Shown one piece after another: positions 16,387 to 25,063 of a DNA stretch of 64,000 bases. A program made the position numbers and the translations under genes. Position 1 is the first letter of the stretch; each line of letters starts with the position of its first letter. Below the pieces are notes generated by a model that searched no databases, had not been told where the DNA came from, and was given only the letters and a program-made list of their open reading frames with translations. Source of the stretch: CAWKMN01 sp963850765 (GTDB lineage Bacteria > Chloroflexota > Anaerolineae > Aggregatilineales > Aggregatilineaceae); NCBI GenBank assembly GCA_963850765.1, contig CAWKMN010000003.1, forward strand, positions 1,116,001 through 1,180,000. Reading direction: 5' to 3'.

Positions 16387-17235
16387 TCACTGGCACAACC
16401 GCTGCCCCCCGGCGTCCAGCCACTCGTTGAGGGTCTCGCTGCTTGCGTTCCCTTCGACGACGTCACTCCACAGCCCGGTCGCCCAGCGATAGTAATGCTG
16501 TGTCTCAGTCGCCCACTGGCTGAAGTCGATCTGCGTCACGCGGGGGCCGCCATTGTAACAGGCCAGCGCCACCCCCAGATCCCAATCCGCAAACTGAGTC
16601 AGGCACTCGTAAAAAACGGTCATGCCGCGCCGCACGTTGGTATCGGGATTTAGCATGTTTTCGCCGTTCTGGAAATGAAATGGCATGACCTGCATCAGGC
16701 CAAGCGCGCCGGCGCTGGAAATCGCCACCGGGTCCCCGCACAACTCGATCTGCATGACGATGGCGATCACGTTGGGATTGACGTCGTACTGCTCGGCCCA
16801 TTCGAGGATCTCATCCCGCCACGCCAGCACCTTGGATGCGTAAAAGGGGGCCAGCGGCGCATCAGGATCGGTGATGGGCTGGTCGGCCGCCCCGCCGATA
16901 AAAGGCAGAATGTCGATCACAAAATGATCGATCAGAAGCAGCCCCACGAGCAAGACAGCCGCGGTGATGACGATGGGCACGGCTTGCTGCCGGATCTCAT
17001 CAAGGCGGATTCCACGGCGAGGCGGCGGTTTGCGGGCAGGGCGGCCGCGTTTCGACGGTTCGCGTTTCTTCTTCGGCAGGTCGCGCTCCGCCGTCTTTCG
17101 TTTGGGCGGCGGGTGCCTGATCGGCTCGTGCTCCGCCGTCTTACGCGGTGCGGGCGGACGCCGCGCTGGCTCGCGCTCCTCTGGCTCGTCTGGCAGAGGT
17201 TCATCCGGGGGGATTTGCGTTGGTCTTTTGCTCAT
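16387..17235 (-). CDS. Membrane-anchored lytic transglycosylase (SLT domain)
   Basis: The 282-residue protein probably cleaves peptidoglycan glycan strands. Residues 1-75 are a Pro/Arg/Lys-rich cytoplasmic tail with near-repeats (RKTAEHEPIRHPPP / KRKTAERDLPKKK). One membrane helix follows (PIVITAAVLLVGLLLIDHFV), then an extracytoplasmic SLT domain with VMQIELCGDPVAISSAGALG and LMQVMPFHFQNGENM. The catalytic glutamate is the E of QIE, but the usual following Ser is Leu. ACYNGGP is also present. The ATG at 17235 overlaps the stop of the upstream metalloprotease by one base (TGATG), so translation is probably coupled. A longer frame reading to 17964 is a shadow of that gene. Confidence 0.85.
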   Translation of the reverse strand: MSKRPTQIPPDEPLPDEPEEREPARRPPAPRKTAEHEPIRHPPPKRKTAERDLPKKKREPSKRGRPARKPPPRRGIRLDEIRQQAVPIVITAAVLLVGLLLIDHFVIDILPFIGGAADQPITDPDAPLAPFYASKVLAWRDEILEWAEQYDVNPNVIAIVMQIELCGDPVAISSAGALGLMQVMPFHFQNGENMLNPDTNVRRGMTVFYECLTQFADWDLGVALACYNGGPRVTQIDFSQWATETQHYYRWATGLWSDVVEGNASSETLNEWLDAGGQRLCQ

Positions 17236-18386
17236 CAGGGTTCGATAATTTGCAGCGGAACCGGCACAAACACCAGCACAAAGATCACGATCGCCGCATA
17301 GCCCAACCAGCGCCGCCGCCGATCCAGCGGGGTGATCATGTCCAGCGGAACCGCATAGAGCCGCCCCAGGAAAAACAGGATCAGCGTCCAGGGCAGCCAC
17401 ATCGTGCTGTACAGCGAGAGCAGCAGAAAGATGCTGATCACCGGCAGATAGAGGCGGCGTGCCTGGCGGCCCAGCAGGGTGAACACGACGTGCCCGCCGT
17501 CTAATTGGCCGAGCGGGATCAGATTCAGCGCGGTGATCAGCAGCCCGGTCCAGCCCGCTTTGGCCACCTGGTTGATAAACACATCTTCCCGGCCGTTGGG
17601 CAGCATCTCGCCAAAAACGACCAGTTTGGCCCCGGCATACAGCAGCGAATTTCCTTCGAGAATGTAGGTTTCGTCGGGCAGCGGCTCGATGTGCGACGTC
17701 GCCAGTCCGATCAGCAGCACCGGCACCGCCACGATCAATCCCGCCAGCGGCCCCGCTACGCCCACGTCGAACAGGGTTTTGCGGTTGCGCATCGGCTCGC
17801 GAAGCTGGATAAATGCGCCGAGTGTGCCAAAAAAACCGATCGGCAGCGGGATGAAATAGGGAAGCGTGACGCTGACCCGGTGGTAACGCGCCGCGAAATA
17901 GTGCCCCAGCTCGTGCGTGCCCAGGATCAGGATCAGGCTGAGCGCATAGGGCCAGCCGCGCCATAACTCGATAGCCGCGTCAGGGTCGGCCCCTGCATCC
18001 TGCACCGCCCCAACATACAGCAGGCTCAGCAGCGTCAGGACAAGGAGCATCACGTTCGGCCAGAGCGGACGCGGCCGGGGTCGGAAGCGCCCCTTGAGCG
18101 CCACGACGACGTGCTGATCCTGCTCATTAGTGGTCAGCAGTGGGTGATAGTCCAGCGGGAAAAACTGCTCATCCAGACGCTCGTAGGCGGTTTCGCTGTC
18201 CAGGCGCAGCCGCCCGGTATAAGTGGCGGTGGCCGGTGCGGGCGGGCTGTAATCCACCTTGTAGACATCCATGACGCCGGCAACCGCGTCGGCTAACTGC
18301 TCAAGGGTCGGATTCGCCGGGCGCTTTTCTTCAGGCTCATCGCCGGGCGACTTACCGCCGAGCAGGATCGAAGGCTCATTTAACAT
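17235..18386 (-). CDS. Site-2 protease-like membrane metalloprotease (M50)
   Basis: The 383-residue protein is an intramembrane zinc protease. A cytoplasmic N-terminal region of about 130 residues precedes six or more hydrophobic segments. Zinc ligands are in GTHELGHYFAARYH (HExxH). The third ligand lies in NLIPLGQLDGGHV, the equivalent of the NPDG motif. There is no PDZ domain, as in the cyanobacterial/plant EGY-like branch. I chose ATG at 18386 with GGGA seven bases upstream. It lies between a lipoprotein gene (40 bases away) and the transglycosylase. Confidence 0.88.
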   Translation of the reverse strand: MLNEPSILLGGKSPGDEPEEKRPANPTLEQLADAVAGVMDVYKVDYSPPAPATATYTGRLRLDSETAYERLDEQFFPLDYHPLLTTNEQDQHVVVALKGRFRPRPRPLWPNVMLLVLTLLSLLYVGAVQDAGADPDAAIELWRGWPYALSLILILGTHELGHYFAARYHRVSVTLPYFIPLPIGFFGTLGAFIQLREPMRNRKTLFDVGVAGPLAGLIVAVPVLLIGLATSHIEPLPDETYILEGNSLLYAGAKLVVFGEMLPNGREDVFINQVAKAGWTGLLITALNLIPLGQLDGGHVVFTLLGRQARRLYLPVISIFLLLSLYSTMWLPWTLILFFLGRLYAVPLDMITPLDRRRRWLGYAAIVIFVLVFVPVPLQIIEP

Positions 18387-18426
18387 AACGATTCCCATCA
18401 TCTCGCTAAAGGCGAAGTGCAGCCGC

Positions 18427-19467
18427 TCAACTGCTCGGCGGCAGCATTTCCCAATCATCGTCCAGCGCGTCGAGCGCGAGAATACTGCCATCGCGCGCGC
18501 GCAGATACAGGGTGGCGACACTCAGTTCGACCGCGTCCGCCTGCATCATCCCCTCGAACGCCACTTCGGGCGTCGTCGCCCACCCCAACCGCTCCTGAAT
18601 GCGCGGGTTGTTTCGCCAGATCATACCAAATCCCCGGATCGGCTGAAGCAACCCCGGCGGCGGCACCAACGTTTCATCGGACTCCGGATCACCCTCGACA
18701 AACGTATCGGGATACTGCACCCAGCCCGGCCGGCCGCCGTCATCAAACACAACGTAGATGCGGTCCTGTGCCTCGGACCAGATCATGCGCCCATGCTCGA
18801 AGGTCTGCTCGGCATGGATGGAGATCTGCGGCGACCCGGCAGGACAGGACTCCGGCGCGGGATCGAAGAACCACACGTCCGAGCACAGCACCGGGATCAG
18901 GAGTGGCTGCTCAACTTCCGTCTCACCCACTTCAGCTACCAGCGCAAACCGGGCTACGTCCCGATCTTCGGGTCGCGTGCTGACGGTCAGGCTGTCGGCG
19001 GCGTTCACATCCCAGCGCCAGATGCGCTCGCCCTGCGCATCGACCCGGTAGATCCGCACCCGATCGGCTCCGCGCACGCTCCAGAACAGGGTGACGCTGT
19101 CCCCCGGCCGGATCGATTGGCTGTTGGTGGTGAAGTATTCGATCGCCACGCCAGACAGTGTCGGAACGCGGGTCGGCGTGCGCGTCACCGGGACCGGCGA
19201 CAGCGTCGGCGCGACGGGGGCGGTTGGCGAGGGGCCGGTCGTCGGCGTCACAGGCTTCCCGGTCGGCGCGGGGGATGCGGTGACGGCGGGGGCCGCCGCT
19301 ACGCGAGTCTGCGTCGGGGGTGGAACCGGCGTCGAGGTGATTTCCGGCGGCAGCGTCACGATCAGCGGTTCGGCGTTGGCGCCGCAGCCCGCCAGCAGTG
19401 CGACGGCACCGAACAGACTTACCATCAGCGAGCACACTTTTACCCATCGGACCGGTCGGCGCATCAT
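18427..19467 (-). CDS. Lipoprotein with Thr/Pro linker, unknown function
   Basis: The 346-residue lipoprotein has a signal peptide ending in the lipobox LLAGC (Cys about 28). A Thr/Pro/Val-rich linker to about residue 105 follows, then a beta-rich domain: FTTNSQSIRPGDSVTLFWSV looks like an Ig-like fold. The C-terminal half (VWFFDPAPESCPAGSP onward) contains W/P-rich motifs shared with other Chloroflexota lipoproteins. The kinase gene ends nine bases upstream, so the two may form an operon. Possible starts are GTG 19470, ATG 19467 and ATG 19464. Confidence 0.75.
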   Translation of the reverse strand: MMRRPVRWVKVCSLMVSLFGAVALLAGCGANAEPLIVTLPPEITSTPVPPPTQTRVAAAPAVTASPAPTGKPVTPTTGPSPTAPVAPTLSPVPVTRTPTRVPTLSGVAIEYFTTNSQSIRPGDSVTLFWSVRGADRVRIYRVDAQGERIWRWDVNAADSLTVSTRPEDRDVARFALVAEVGETEVEQPLLIPVLCSDVWFFDPAPESCPAGSPQISIHAEQTFEHGRMIWSEAQDRIYVVFDDGGRPGWVQYPDTFVEGDPESDETLVPPPGLLQPIRGFGMIWRNNPRIQERLGWATTPEVAFEGMMQADAVELSVATLYLRARDGSILALDALDDDWEMLPPSS

Positions 19468-19476
19468 CACCCCGCG

Positions 19477-21102
19477 TTACGAGGACGTCATGCCTAACAA
19501 GGGAAGCTCTTTGGTGGCCGGAGCTTCGACCGGCAGCACGAACGTAAAGAGCGAGCCACCTTCATCATTGTTCTTGACCCAGATGCGCCCGCCGTGTGCC
19601 TCTACCGCCAGCTTGCAGAATGCCAGCCCCAACCCGACGCCGTGCGGCATATTCTGCTGCAGCACGCGCGAGAATTTATCAAAGATCATCGCCTGGGCTT
19701 CGCCCGGCACACCCGGCCCTGCATCCTTCACCCGCACGTACAGATCGCTGCTGAGGGCCGACGCGCTGACCGTCACCACGCTGTGATCGGGCGAATACTT
19801 GATCGCGTTATCCAGCAGATTGCTCACCACCCGCTCGATCAGGTCTGTATCGACGTACAGCAGCGGCAGGTCGTGCGCGATCATCCGGTCGATCTGGATG
19901 CGCTTGTCATCGGCAAACGGCTGGATATGCTCGACGGCACGGGCGATCAGGTCGGTGAGCACGGTCGAGCAGCGATTCAACAGCCGGCTGCCATCTTCGA
20001 GCCGCTGCACGTCAAGCAGCGAGTCGATCATCCGCCGGGCCTGCCGCTCGCTGCGCAGCGCCAGCGTGACCAGATCACGCACGTGCGGATCGGCGTCGTC
20101 GGCCAGCATTTTCTGAAGCCGGTCCAGGCTGGTGTGAATGTTGCCGAGCGGGCCGCGTATATCGTGGTAGACCATCGCGCTCAGGTCCTGGCGAAGCTGT
20201 TCGAGCGCAAGCTGCGACGAGAGATCGTGCTCAATCCACTGGATATGCTCGCTGCCGCTGCGGCTGCCGATCCGCCGGGCATACACCTGCACCGGGCGCT
20301 CGACACCGTCTTTGGTCCACACCGACGACTGAAACCGGATCTCGAAGCCGCGTTCCAACTGGTCATAACGCTCCGGGTCGAGCGGCTCAACTCCCAGACG
20401 GTGAACAGCGCGAATCGTCATCTGTGCCAATTCGTCGGCGGAATAGCCCAGGAACTCGCAGGCGCGGCGGTTCACCGTCTGAATGCGACCGCGCAGATCC
20501 GTGATGACGATGGGCACAATCGCGTCGTCGAACAATGTCTTGTAGCGCTGCCGGGCCTGCCGAGCATCTTCCAGCAGCAGCGCATTCGCGAGCGCCGCCG
20601 CGCCCATTTCGCTGATCGTATTTGTCAGGTTGACCGCATCCGCCGTGAAATAACCGCGCGCGGGGTGGGACACCGTCATGACGCCCACGACCTTCCCCGC
20701 GTGAAGCAGCGGCACGCACAGCGCCGATCCCCCCTGTGGCGACAGCGGCTCGCCGGGCAGGGGTTTCCACAGCGGGTTAGCCGTGATGTCGTTGACGATC
20801 ACGGTGCGATCGTTATGCATCACAAAGCCCGCCAGCCCGGTCTTGAGCATTTCCCGCATCACGTCGCTCGGATCACCCACCGACTCAGGGCTGAGCGCGT
20901 AGGCGGCTACAAGCTCCCGGTCGCGCAGCGCGATCAGGCTGGCATGGGGGGTGCCCAATGCCGCAGCCGCCGCGTGCAGCACATGCCGCAGCACCTCGGC
21001 GGACGACAGTTCCGTGTTCAGTTCGTGCGCCAGCCGGTATACGATCGCCAGACGCAGCGTTTCACTCAGGCGGGCCTGAGACCCGGGTGCCGGATCACTC
21101 AT
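19477..21102 (-). CDS. Sensor histidine kinase (GAF-PAS-HisKA-HATPase), soluble
   Basis: The 541-residue kinase has a GAF domain (about residues 35-175), a PAS domain (185-300), a HisKA dimerisation domain with phospho-acceptor His313 in MVYHDIRGPLG, and a HATPase with N-box (NLLDNAIKYSP), DAGPGVP and GVGLGLAFCKLAVEAHGGRIW. There is no membrane segment, so it senses a cytosolic signal. No response regulator is adjacent. It shares its kinase-core style with the two kinases at 38.5-43.0 kb and starts a run with the lipoprotein, M50 and SLT genes. Confidence 0.92.
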   Translation of the reverse strand: MSDPAPGSQARLSETLRLAIVYRLAHELNTELSSAEVLRHVLHAAAAALGTPHASLIALRDRELVAAYALSPESVGDPSDVMREMLKTGLAGFVMHNDRTVIVNDITANPLWKPLPGEPLSPQGGSALCVPLLHAGKVVGVMTVSHPARGYFTADAVNLTNTISEMGAAALANALLLEDARQARQRYKTLFDDAIVPIVITDLRGRIQTVNRRACEFLGYSADELAQMTIRAVHRLGVEPLDPERYDQLERGFEIRFQSSVWTKDGVERPVQVYARRIGSRSGSEHIQWIEHDLSSQLALEQLRQDLSAMVYHDIRGPLGNIHTSLDRLQKMLADDADPHVRDLVTLALRSERQARRMIDSLLDVQRLEDGSRLLNRCSTVLTDLIARAVEHIQPFADDKRIQIDRMIAHDLPLLYVDTDLIERVVSNLLDNAIKYSPDHSVVTVSASALSSDLYVRVKDAGPGVPGEAQAMIFDKFSRVLQQNMPHGVGLGLAFCKLAVEAHGGRIWVKNNDEGGSLFTFVLPVEAPATKELPLLGMTSS

Positions 21103-21151
21103 GTGGTTACTGATTTGCTCCTGCTGCTCCTATTGTAGCACAGGCCGCTTT

Positions 21152-21826
21152 TCAGGGGGCTTGGATGGGACGCTTCAGATAACGCACCGGGGCCGGTTTG
21201 AGGCTGTCGCGCACCCCGTCAATAATCATCTGGCGCGCCTCGGTGTCGTGCTGAAAATCCATATCATCCGCCGGGACGACCAGCACCGGGCACGCATCCC
21301 AGCGGTTGATCCAGTCGTCGTACAACCCGTTGAGACGCTGCAAATAGTCGGGCGAAATCTCGCGCTCAAAATCGCGCCCGCGCTGCTTGATCCGGGCCAG
21401 CAGCGTATCGACACTGCTGCGCAGGAAAACCAGCAGATCGGGCGGCGGCAGGAAGGCGCGCACGCCGTCATACAGATCGCGGTAGGCCTGGTAGTCGCGC
21501 ACGGACATCTGCCCCTGGTTATAAAGGTTCTGCGCGAAGATCTCCGCGTCTTCATAAACGCTGCGATCCTGAACGACGGAACCGGGGTGATCGACCAGTT
21601 GGCGGTGGTGCTGCAAGCGCCGCGAGAGGAAAAATACCTGCGAATGGAAACTCCAGCGCGTCATATCGGCGTAGAAGTCGGCCAGATAGGGGTTTTCGTC
21701 CACCGCCTCATAGAACGGCTTCCAGGCAAACGCGGCCGCCAGGATCCCGGTGAGCGTAGATTTACCAACGCCGATGTTCCCGGCAATCGCCACGAACTGC
21801 TTTTCGTTGTTCACGGGCCGGATCAT
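21152..21826 (-). CDS. Deoxynucleoside kinase (dGK/dAK family)
   Basis: The 224-residue P-loop kinase phosphorylates deoxynucleosides for dNTP salvage. It has GNIGVGKST (Walker A), ENPYLADFYAD, QDRSVYEDAEIFA (the DRS motif) and the LID arginines in KQRGRDFERE. The ATG overlaps the TGA of the upstream paralogue (ATGA). Pairs of this kind occur in Bacillus and Lactobacillus, where one partner prefers dG and the other dA/dC; which is which cannot be told here. Confidence 0.9.
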   Translation of the reverse strand: MIRPVNNEKQFVAIAGNIGVGKSTLTGILAAAFAWKPFYEAVDENPYLADFYADMTRWSFHSQVFFLSRRLQHHRQLVDHPGSVVQDRSVYEDAEIFAQNLYNQGQMSVRDYQAYRDLYDGVRAFLPPPDLLVFLRSSVDTLLARIKQRGRDFEREISPDYLQRLNGLYDDWINRWDACPVLVVPADDMDFQHDTEARQMIIDGVRDSLKPAPVRYLKRPIQAP

Positions 21827-22692
21827 GAGGCTTCCCCCTCGATATTCAGCGTCCGATCGCGGTGGATCTGATCCTGATAGGCAGCTTCCAGATCAACTCC
21901 GGCATGTGTCGCCAGCCGGAAGAGATGGGCCATGACATCCGCCAGTTCCTCGCGGATCGAGGAGAGCTGGACTTCGCTCAGATGGCGGGCGACCGGCTCC
22001 GCGCTGAGCGCCTCTCCGTCACTCGCCGGAACTAAGGACACCGCCAACGGGCCTTGATCCAGGCCGGGCAGCGCAGGCTGGCGCGGACCCTCGCCCACCG
22101 CCCCGCGAATCCGGGTCAGAATGGAATCGTAGTCTTCAGGGTTGCGCACAAAGTCGATCTCGGTGGTATCGATCACCAGAACCGAGGCCGCGTCATAGGC
22201 GGCGAAAAACTGATCATAGGCGATGCGCAGGCTGTCGATATATCCCGCTTCCATATTCCGCTCGTAAGGCCGGTCACGCGCCGTGATGCGCCGCATCAGC
22301 GTATCGGTATCTGCCTTGAGGAAGACGACTTGATCGGGCAGCCGGATATTCTCGGCCAGCGCCTCGTGCACGCGGTAATAGGTCGCAAGTTCGTCACCAT
22401 CGAGGTTGACCTGGGCAAACAGCCGGTCTTTGTCAAACATATAGTCGCTGATCAGCGGGCGCGGGATCATCGCTAACTGCCGCTGCTGGTGGTAGCGGCT
22501 GAGCAGAAAGAAGATCTGGGTCTGGAAGGCATAGCGGGCACGGTCGGTATAGAAGTCTGACAGAAACGGATTCTCTTCAAACACTTCCAGCACCAACTGC
22601 GCGTTAAACTCGCGTTGGAGCAGACGAGCCAGCGTGGTTTTGCCCACGCCAATGACACCCTCGACGGCGATATAGGATTGGGGCGGGTTCAT
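21823..22692 (-). CDS. Deoxynucleoside kinase with C-terminal MazG-like tail
   Basis: The first about 205 residues form a deoxynucleoside kinase: EGVIGVGKTT at residues 11-20, ENPFLSDFYTDRARYAFQTQ, SDYMFDKDRLFA and the LID segment ARDRPYERN. After a linker, residues about 235-280 read SIREELADVMAHLFRLATHA then GVDLEAAYQDQIHRDR, which matches the second half of MazG-like/RS21-C6 nucleotide pyrophosphohydrolases. The upstream ExxE half of that fold is not obvious. A kinase joined to a nucleotide-sanitising tail is unusual. It overlaps the next kinase gene by four bases. Confidence 0.85.
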   Translation of the reverse strand: MNPPQSYIAVEGVIGVGKTTLARLLQREFNAQLVLEVFEENPFLSDFYTDRARYAFQTQIFFLLSRYHQQRQLAMIPRPLISDYMFDKDRLFAQVNLDGDELATYYRVHEALAENIRLPDQVVFLKADTDTLMRRITARDRPYERNMEAGYIDSLRIAYDQFFAAYDAASVLVIDTTEIDFVRNPEDYDSILTRIRGAVGEGPRQPALPGLDQGPLAVSLVPASDGEALSAEPVARHLSEVQLSSIREELADVMAHLFRLATHAGVDLEAAYQDQIHRDRTLNIEGEAS

Positions 22693-22739
22693 AAAACACT
22701 TCCGTAGCTAGAAAAACAAGATACAGTGGGGATGGTCAC

Positions 22740-22768
22740 AGTATACGCAGCAGCGCGCGGAATGTCCA
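22740..22768 (-). promoter_or_regulatory. Promoter of the deoxynucleoside kinase pair
   Basis: On the minus strand TGGACA (22768-22763), 17 bases and TATACT (22745-22740) lie 48 bases before the kinase ATG at 22692. Confidence 0.65.
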
Positions 22769-22844
22769 CCTGACGCCGTCCCGCGCTACGGCATTTTGCG
22801 TTAAAATTGGCTTGAGAACCCCAAGAGATTGGATCAACGTTACG

Positions 22845-23411
22845 GTGCGACGCGAAATAAGTGGAATCCTGATTCTGATCATGGTGCTGGTCGGCTGCGG
22901 TACGGACGAGGACAAGCGTCCACCGCCGGAACCCTCCCTCACACCGATCCCCGCTGTCAGCGCCACGCCCGCCCCGCAGCCTACCGCGACCCCCCTGCCC
23001 GCGCTGACCACGTCCACCGGCCCCTATCCGGATGCGGGCGCGCTGCTCGATGGGGTTTGCTTTGAATTCCTGCTGACGCTCAACGGCCAGTCGTGGGTTT
23101 GGAGCAGTCCTGCCGATCTCGCCGCGTTTTACGATCTGGCCGACGCCTCGAAGCTGTGCCTCAGCCCCGTCACGCGCGGCGATTTTGATTTCAGCCAGGG
23201 GGTACTGGCCGGCATGGTCAGCGTGACCGCGGGCTGTGACGCCGCGCATCATGTGATCGATCGGGTGCAGGACGACGCCGCGCAGACGCAAACCCTGCTC
23301 GTCCAGCTTGAGGTTCGATCCGGCTGCGACTATGAGCTGGTCCAGCCGCTGCTGGTCGCGCTGCCGGCCCCGCCGCCCGGCTACACGGTGCAGATCGTGA
23401 TGGGCCCGTGA
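22845..23411 (+). CDS. Small lipoprotein, unknown function
   Basis: The 188-residue protein starts (GTG) VRREISGILILIMVLVGC, a lipoprotein signal peptide with lipobox VLVGC. A Pro/Thr-rich linker to about residue 60 follows, then a compact domain with four cysteines (VCFEF, KLCLS, AGCDA, SGCDY). I do not recognise the domain. An in-frame TTG at 22812 would add 11 residues but spoils the signal peptide. It is divergent from the deoxynucleoside kinases; a TAAAAT at 22802-22807 is a candidate -10 box. Confidence 0.65.
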   Translation: MRREISGILILIMVLVGCGTDEDKRPPPEPSLTPIPAVSATPAPQPTATPLPALTTSTGPYPDAGALLDGVCFEFLLTLNGQSWVWSSPADLAAFYDLADASKLCLSPVTRGDFDFSQGVLAGMVSVTAGCDAAHHVIDRVQDDAAQTQTLLVQLEVRSGCDYELVQPLLVALPAPPPGYTVQIVMGP

Positions 23412-23424
23412 AAAATAAAAATCT

Positions 23425-23560
<136 letters not shown>

Positions 23561-23598
23561 GCTTTTCCGTTCGGCTTTTTCTCCCGCCCGACTCGGCA

Positions 23599-23604
23599 TA
23601 TAAT
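23599..23604 (+). promoter_or_regulatory. -10 box for the sugar isomerase-like gene
   Basis: A perfect TATAAT lies 41 bases before the ATG. No good -35 box is seen at the standard distance. Confidence 0.4.
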
Positions 23605-23645
23605 GAGCGAGAGGGAACCACCGACCGCACGCGGAGAAATGCCAG

Positions 23646-24491
23646 ATGCACCCGATGCCAATTGCCTGCCACGCCTGGGCCTATAACAATTTGTCGCTCG
23701 AAGACGCCGTGGCGACCATTGCCCGGCTCGGATTTCGGTATATCGACCTGGGATCGGGTCCGCATCTGGACGTGAACCGCGCCGCCTCCGATCCCGACGG
23801 TGAAGCCGCCGCCATCCGGCAGTTGCTCGAACGCTTTGCTCTGACGCTGACCGATCTCTACCTGATGCTGCCGCATATCAATTCCGCCGATCCGGGCCAG
23901 CGTGAAGCACAGATCTCGTTGTTTGAGCGGCTGGTGCCGTTTGCCGCGGCGCTGCAAACACCGGGCATCACCATCTCGCCCGGTATCATCCAGAAAGAGG
24001 ATGGCCCCGAACACAGCCTCGCCCGGTCGATCCCCGCCCTGCTGCGGATGCTCCAGGCCGCCGAAGATACCGATCTGCGCATTTCGTTTGAGCCGCACAT
24101 GGATTCTGTGGCTCAGAAGCCCACCCAGGCGCTCCTGCTGCTGGCGGCAGTGCCGGGCCTGAGCATCACGCTCGATGTCGCGCATTTTGTGTTTCAGGGC
24201 ATCGTCAGCCGCGAGATCGAGCCGCTGCTGGAACATGTCGCGCACGTCCAGATCCGGCAGGCCAAGCGGAATGTGCTGCAAATCGCCCACAACGACGGGA
24301 CGATCGATCTGCTCCAACTGCTGCAAGACCTGCACAACGCCGGTTACCGCGGCGCGCTGACCATCGAATATATGACCACGTTCGGCTGGCATGGCATGAA
24401 GAAGATCAGCATCAGCACCGAAACCGTTCGCACCCGCGACGCGCTGCGCGCCATCCGCAGCCAGATCGAATCGGCCCCCAGGCCGCGCTGA
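23646..24491 (+). CDS. Sugar phosphate isomerase/epimerase-like TIM-barrel protein
   Basis: The 281-residue protein belongs to the xylose-isomerase-like TIM-barrel (AP_endonuc_2) family. Landmarks are LEDAVATIARLGFRYIDLGS at the first strand-helix, ISFEPHMDS with a metal-type Glu/His, LSITLDVAHFVFQGI (Asp-His) and GALTIEYMTTFGW with a C-terminal Glu. These positions fit a divalent-metal site. The substrate is unknown. The ORF stands alone between two repeat elements. Confidence 0.8.
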   Translation: MHPMPIACHAWAYNNLSLEDAVATIARLGFRYIDLGSGPHLDVNRAASDPDGEAAAIRQLLERFALTLTDLYLMLPHINSADPGQREAQISLFERLVPFAAALQTPGITISPGIIQKEDGPEHSLARSIPALLRMLQAAEDTDLRISFEPHMDSVAQKPTQALLLLAAVPGLSITLDVAHFVFQGIVSREIEPLLEHVAHVQIRQAKRNVLQIAHNDGTIDLLQLLQDLHNAGYRGALTIEYMTTFGWHGMKKISISTETVRTRDALRAIRSQIESAPRPR

Positions 24492-24818
24492 ATCTCCCCG
24501 GCTCTCGTTACCTTTGTTTACCCCTCCCTAAATCCCTCCCCGTAAACGGCGAGGGACTTGAGACGCCTCTGCAATCGGGCTGCTTGCCGGGATAGGGGTA
24601 AATCCTGACGCCCTGTACACGCACCTTCCCCGATTTCGTATGAAATAGCCTGAATCTGTCCGCTTTGTGTCCGCTTGTTGCCTTTTTTGAGGGTGAGATT
24701 CCCCTGCCCAATACTGCATACTGAATTCATGACGCGCGTCACATAACTCGCCGGCGGATCGGTTCGCGGCTCACGGCCAGAGCTGCGGCCTCCGCCCCAG
24801 TGCTCAGGAGTTTATGTG
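24492..24818. other. Intergenic stretch, repeat plus probable promoter
   Basis: The first half is filled by the CCCTCCC-type repeat. The second half has TTGAGG (24687-24692) and AATACT (24710-24715) at 17-base spacing, a possible promoter for the small exported peptide. I see no gene. Confidence 0.5.
24521..24598. repeat. CCCTCCCTAAATCCC-type repeat, copy 2
   Basis: It begins CCCCTCCCTAAATCCCTCCC and ends TTGCCGGGATAGGGG, with GAGGGACTT in the middle, matching the element at 1400-1488. Confidence 0.75.
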
Positions 24819-25028
24819 ATGTCTAAACGTAATCTGGTACTTGTCGTGATGGCCTTGCTGCTCGCTCTCGCCCCGGTGCTCGCTATCGGGCTGGCGGAAT
24901 CGCACACCGCGTCGGACGCGGACCAGGGGCAAACTCTGGTGCTGCGCCTGCGCTTCGGAGATCCTGTCACTCCCCTGCGGGATCCCACCTGCCCCGACCC
25001 CACCCATCCCGGCTGCGGCGGCGGCTGA
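24819..25028 (+). CDS. Small exported peptide with Cys-Gly C-terminus
   Basis: The 69-residue product has an N-terminal signal or anchor helix (NLVLVVMALLLALAPVLAIG) and a short mature part ending in DPTCPDPTHPGCGGG, with two cysteines. AGGAG lies eight bases before the ATG, a better ribosome-binding site than most in this window, which supports translation. I know no family. It might be a secreted peptide, a pheromone-like or membrane-stress peptide, or a short lipopeptide-like product. Confidence 0.55.
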   Translation: MSKRNLVLVVMALLLALAPVLAIGLAESHTASDADQGQTLVLRLRFGDPVTPLRDPTCPDPTHPGCGGG

Positions 25029-25063
25029 TCCAAAAACGTAGTCCATAATCGGCCGGGGCGCGC

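Noticed and set aside
17236..17964. Long N-terminal extension of the transglycosylase frame
   Set aside because: It lies in another frame of the site-2 protease gene and is Ala/Arg/Pro-rich with no motif; ATG 17235 is coupled to the protease stop.
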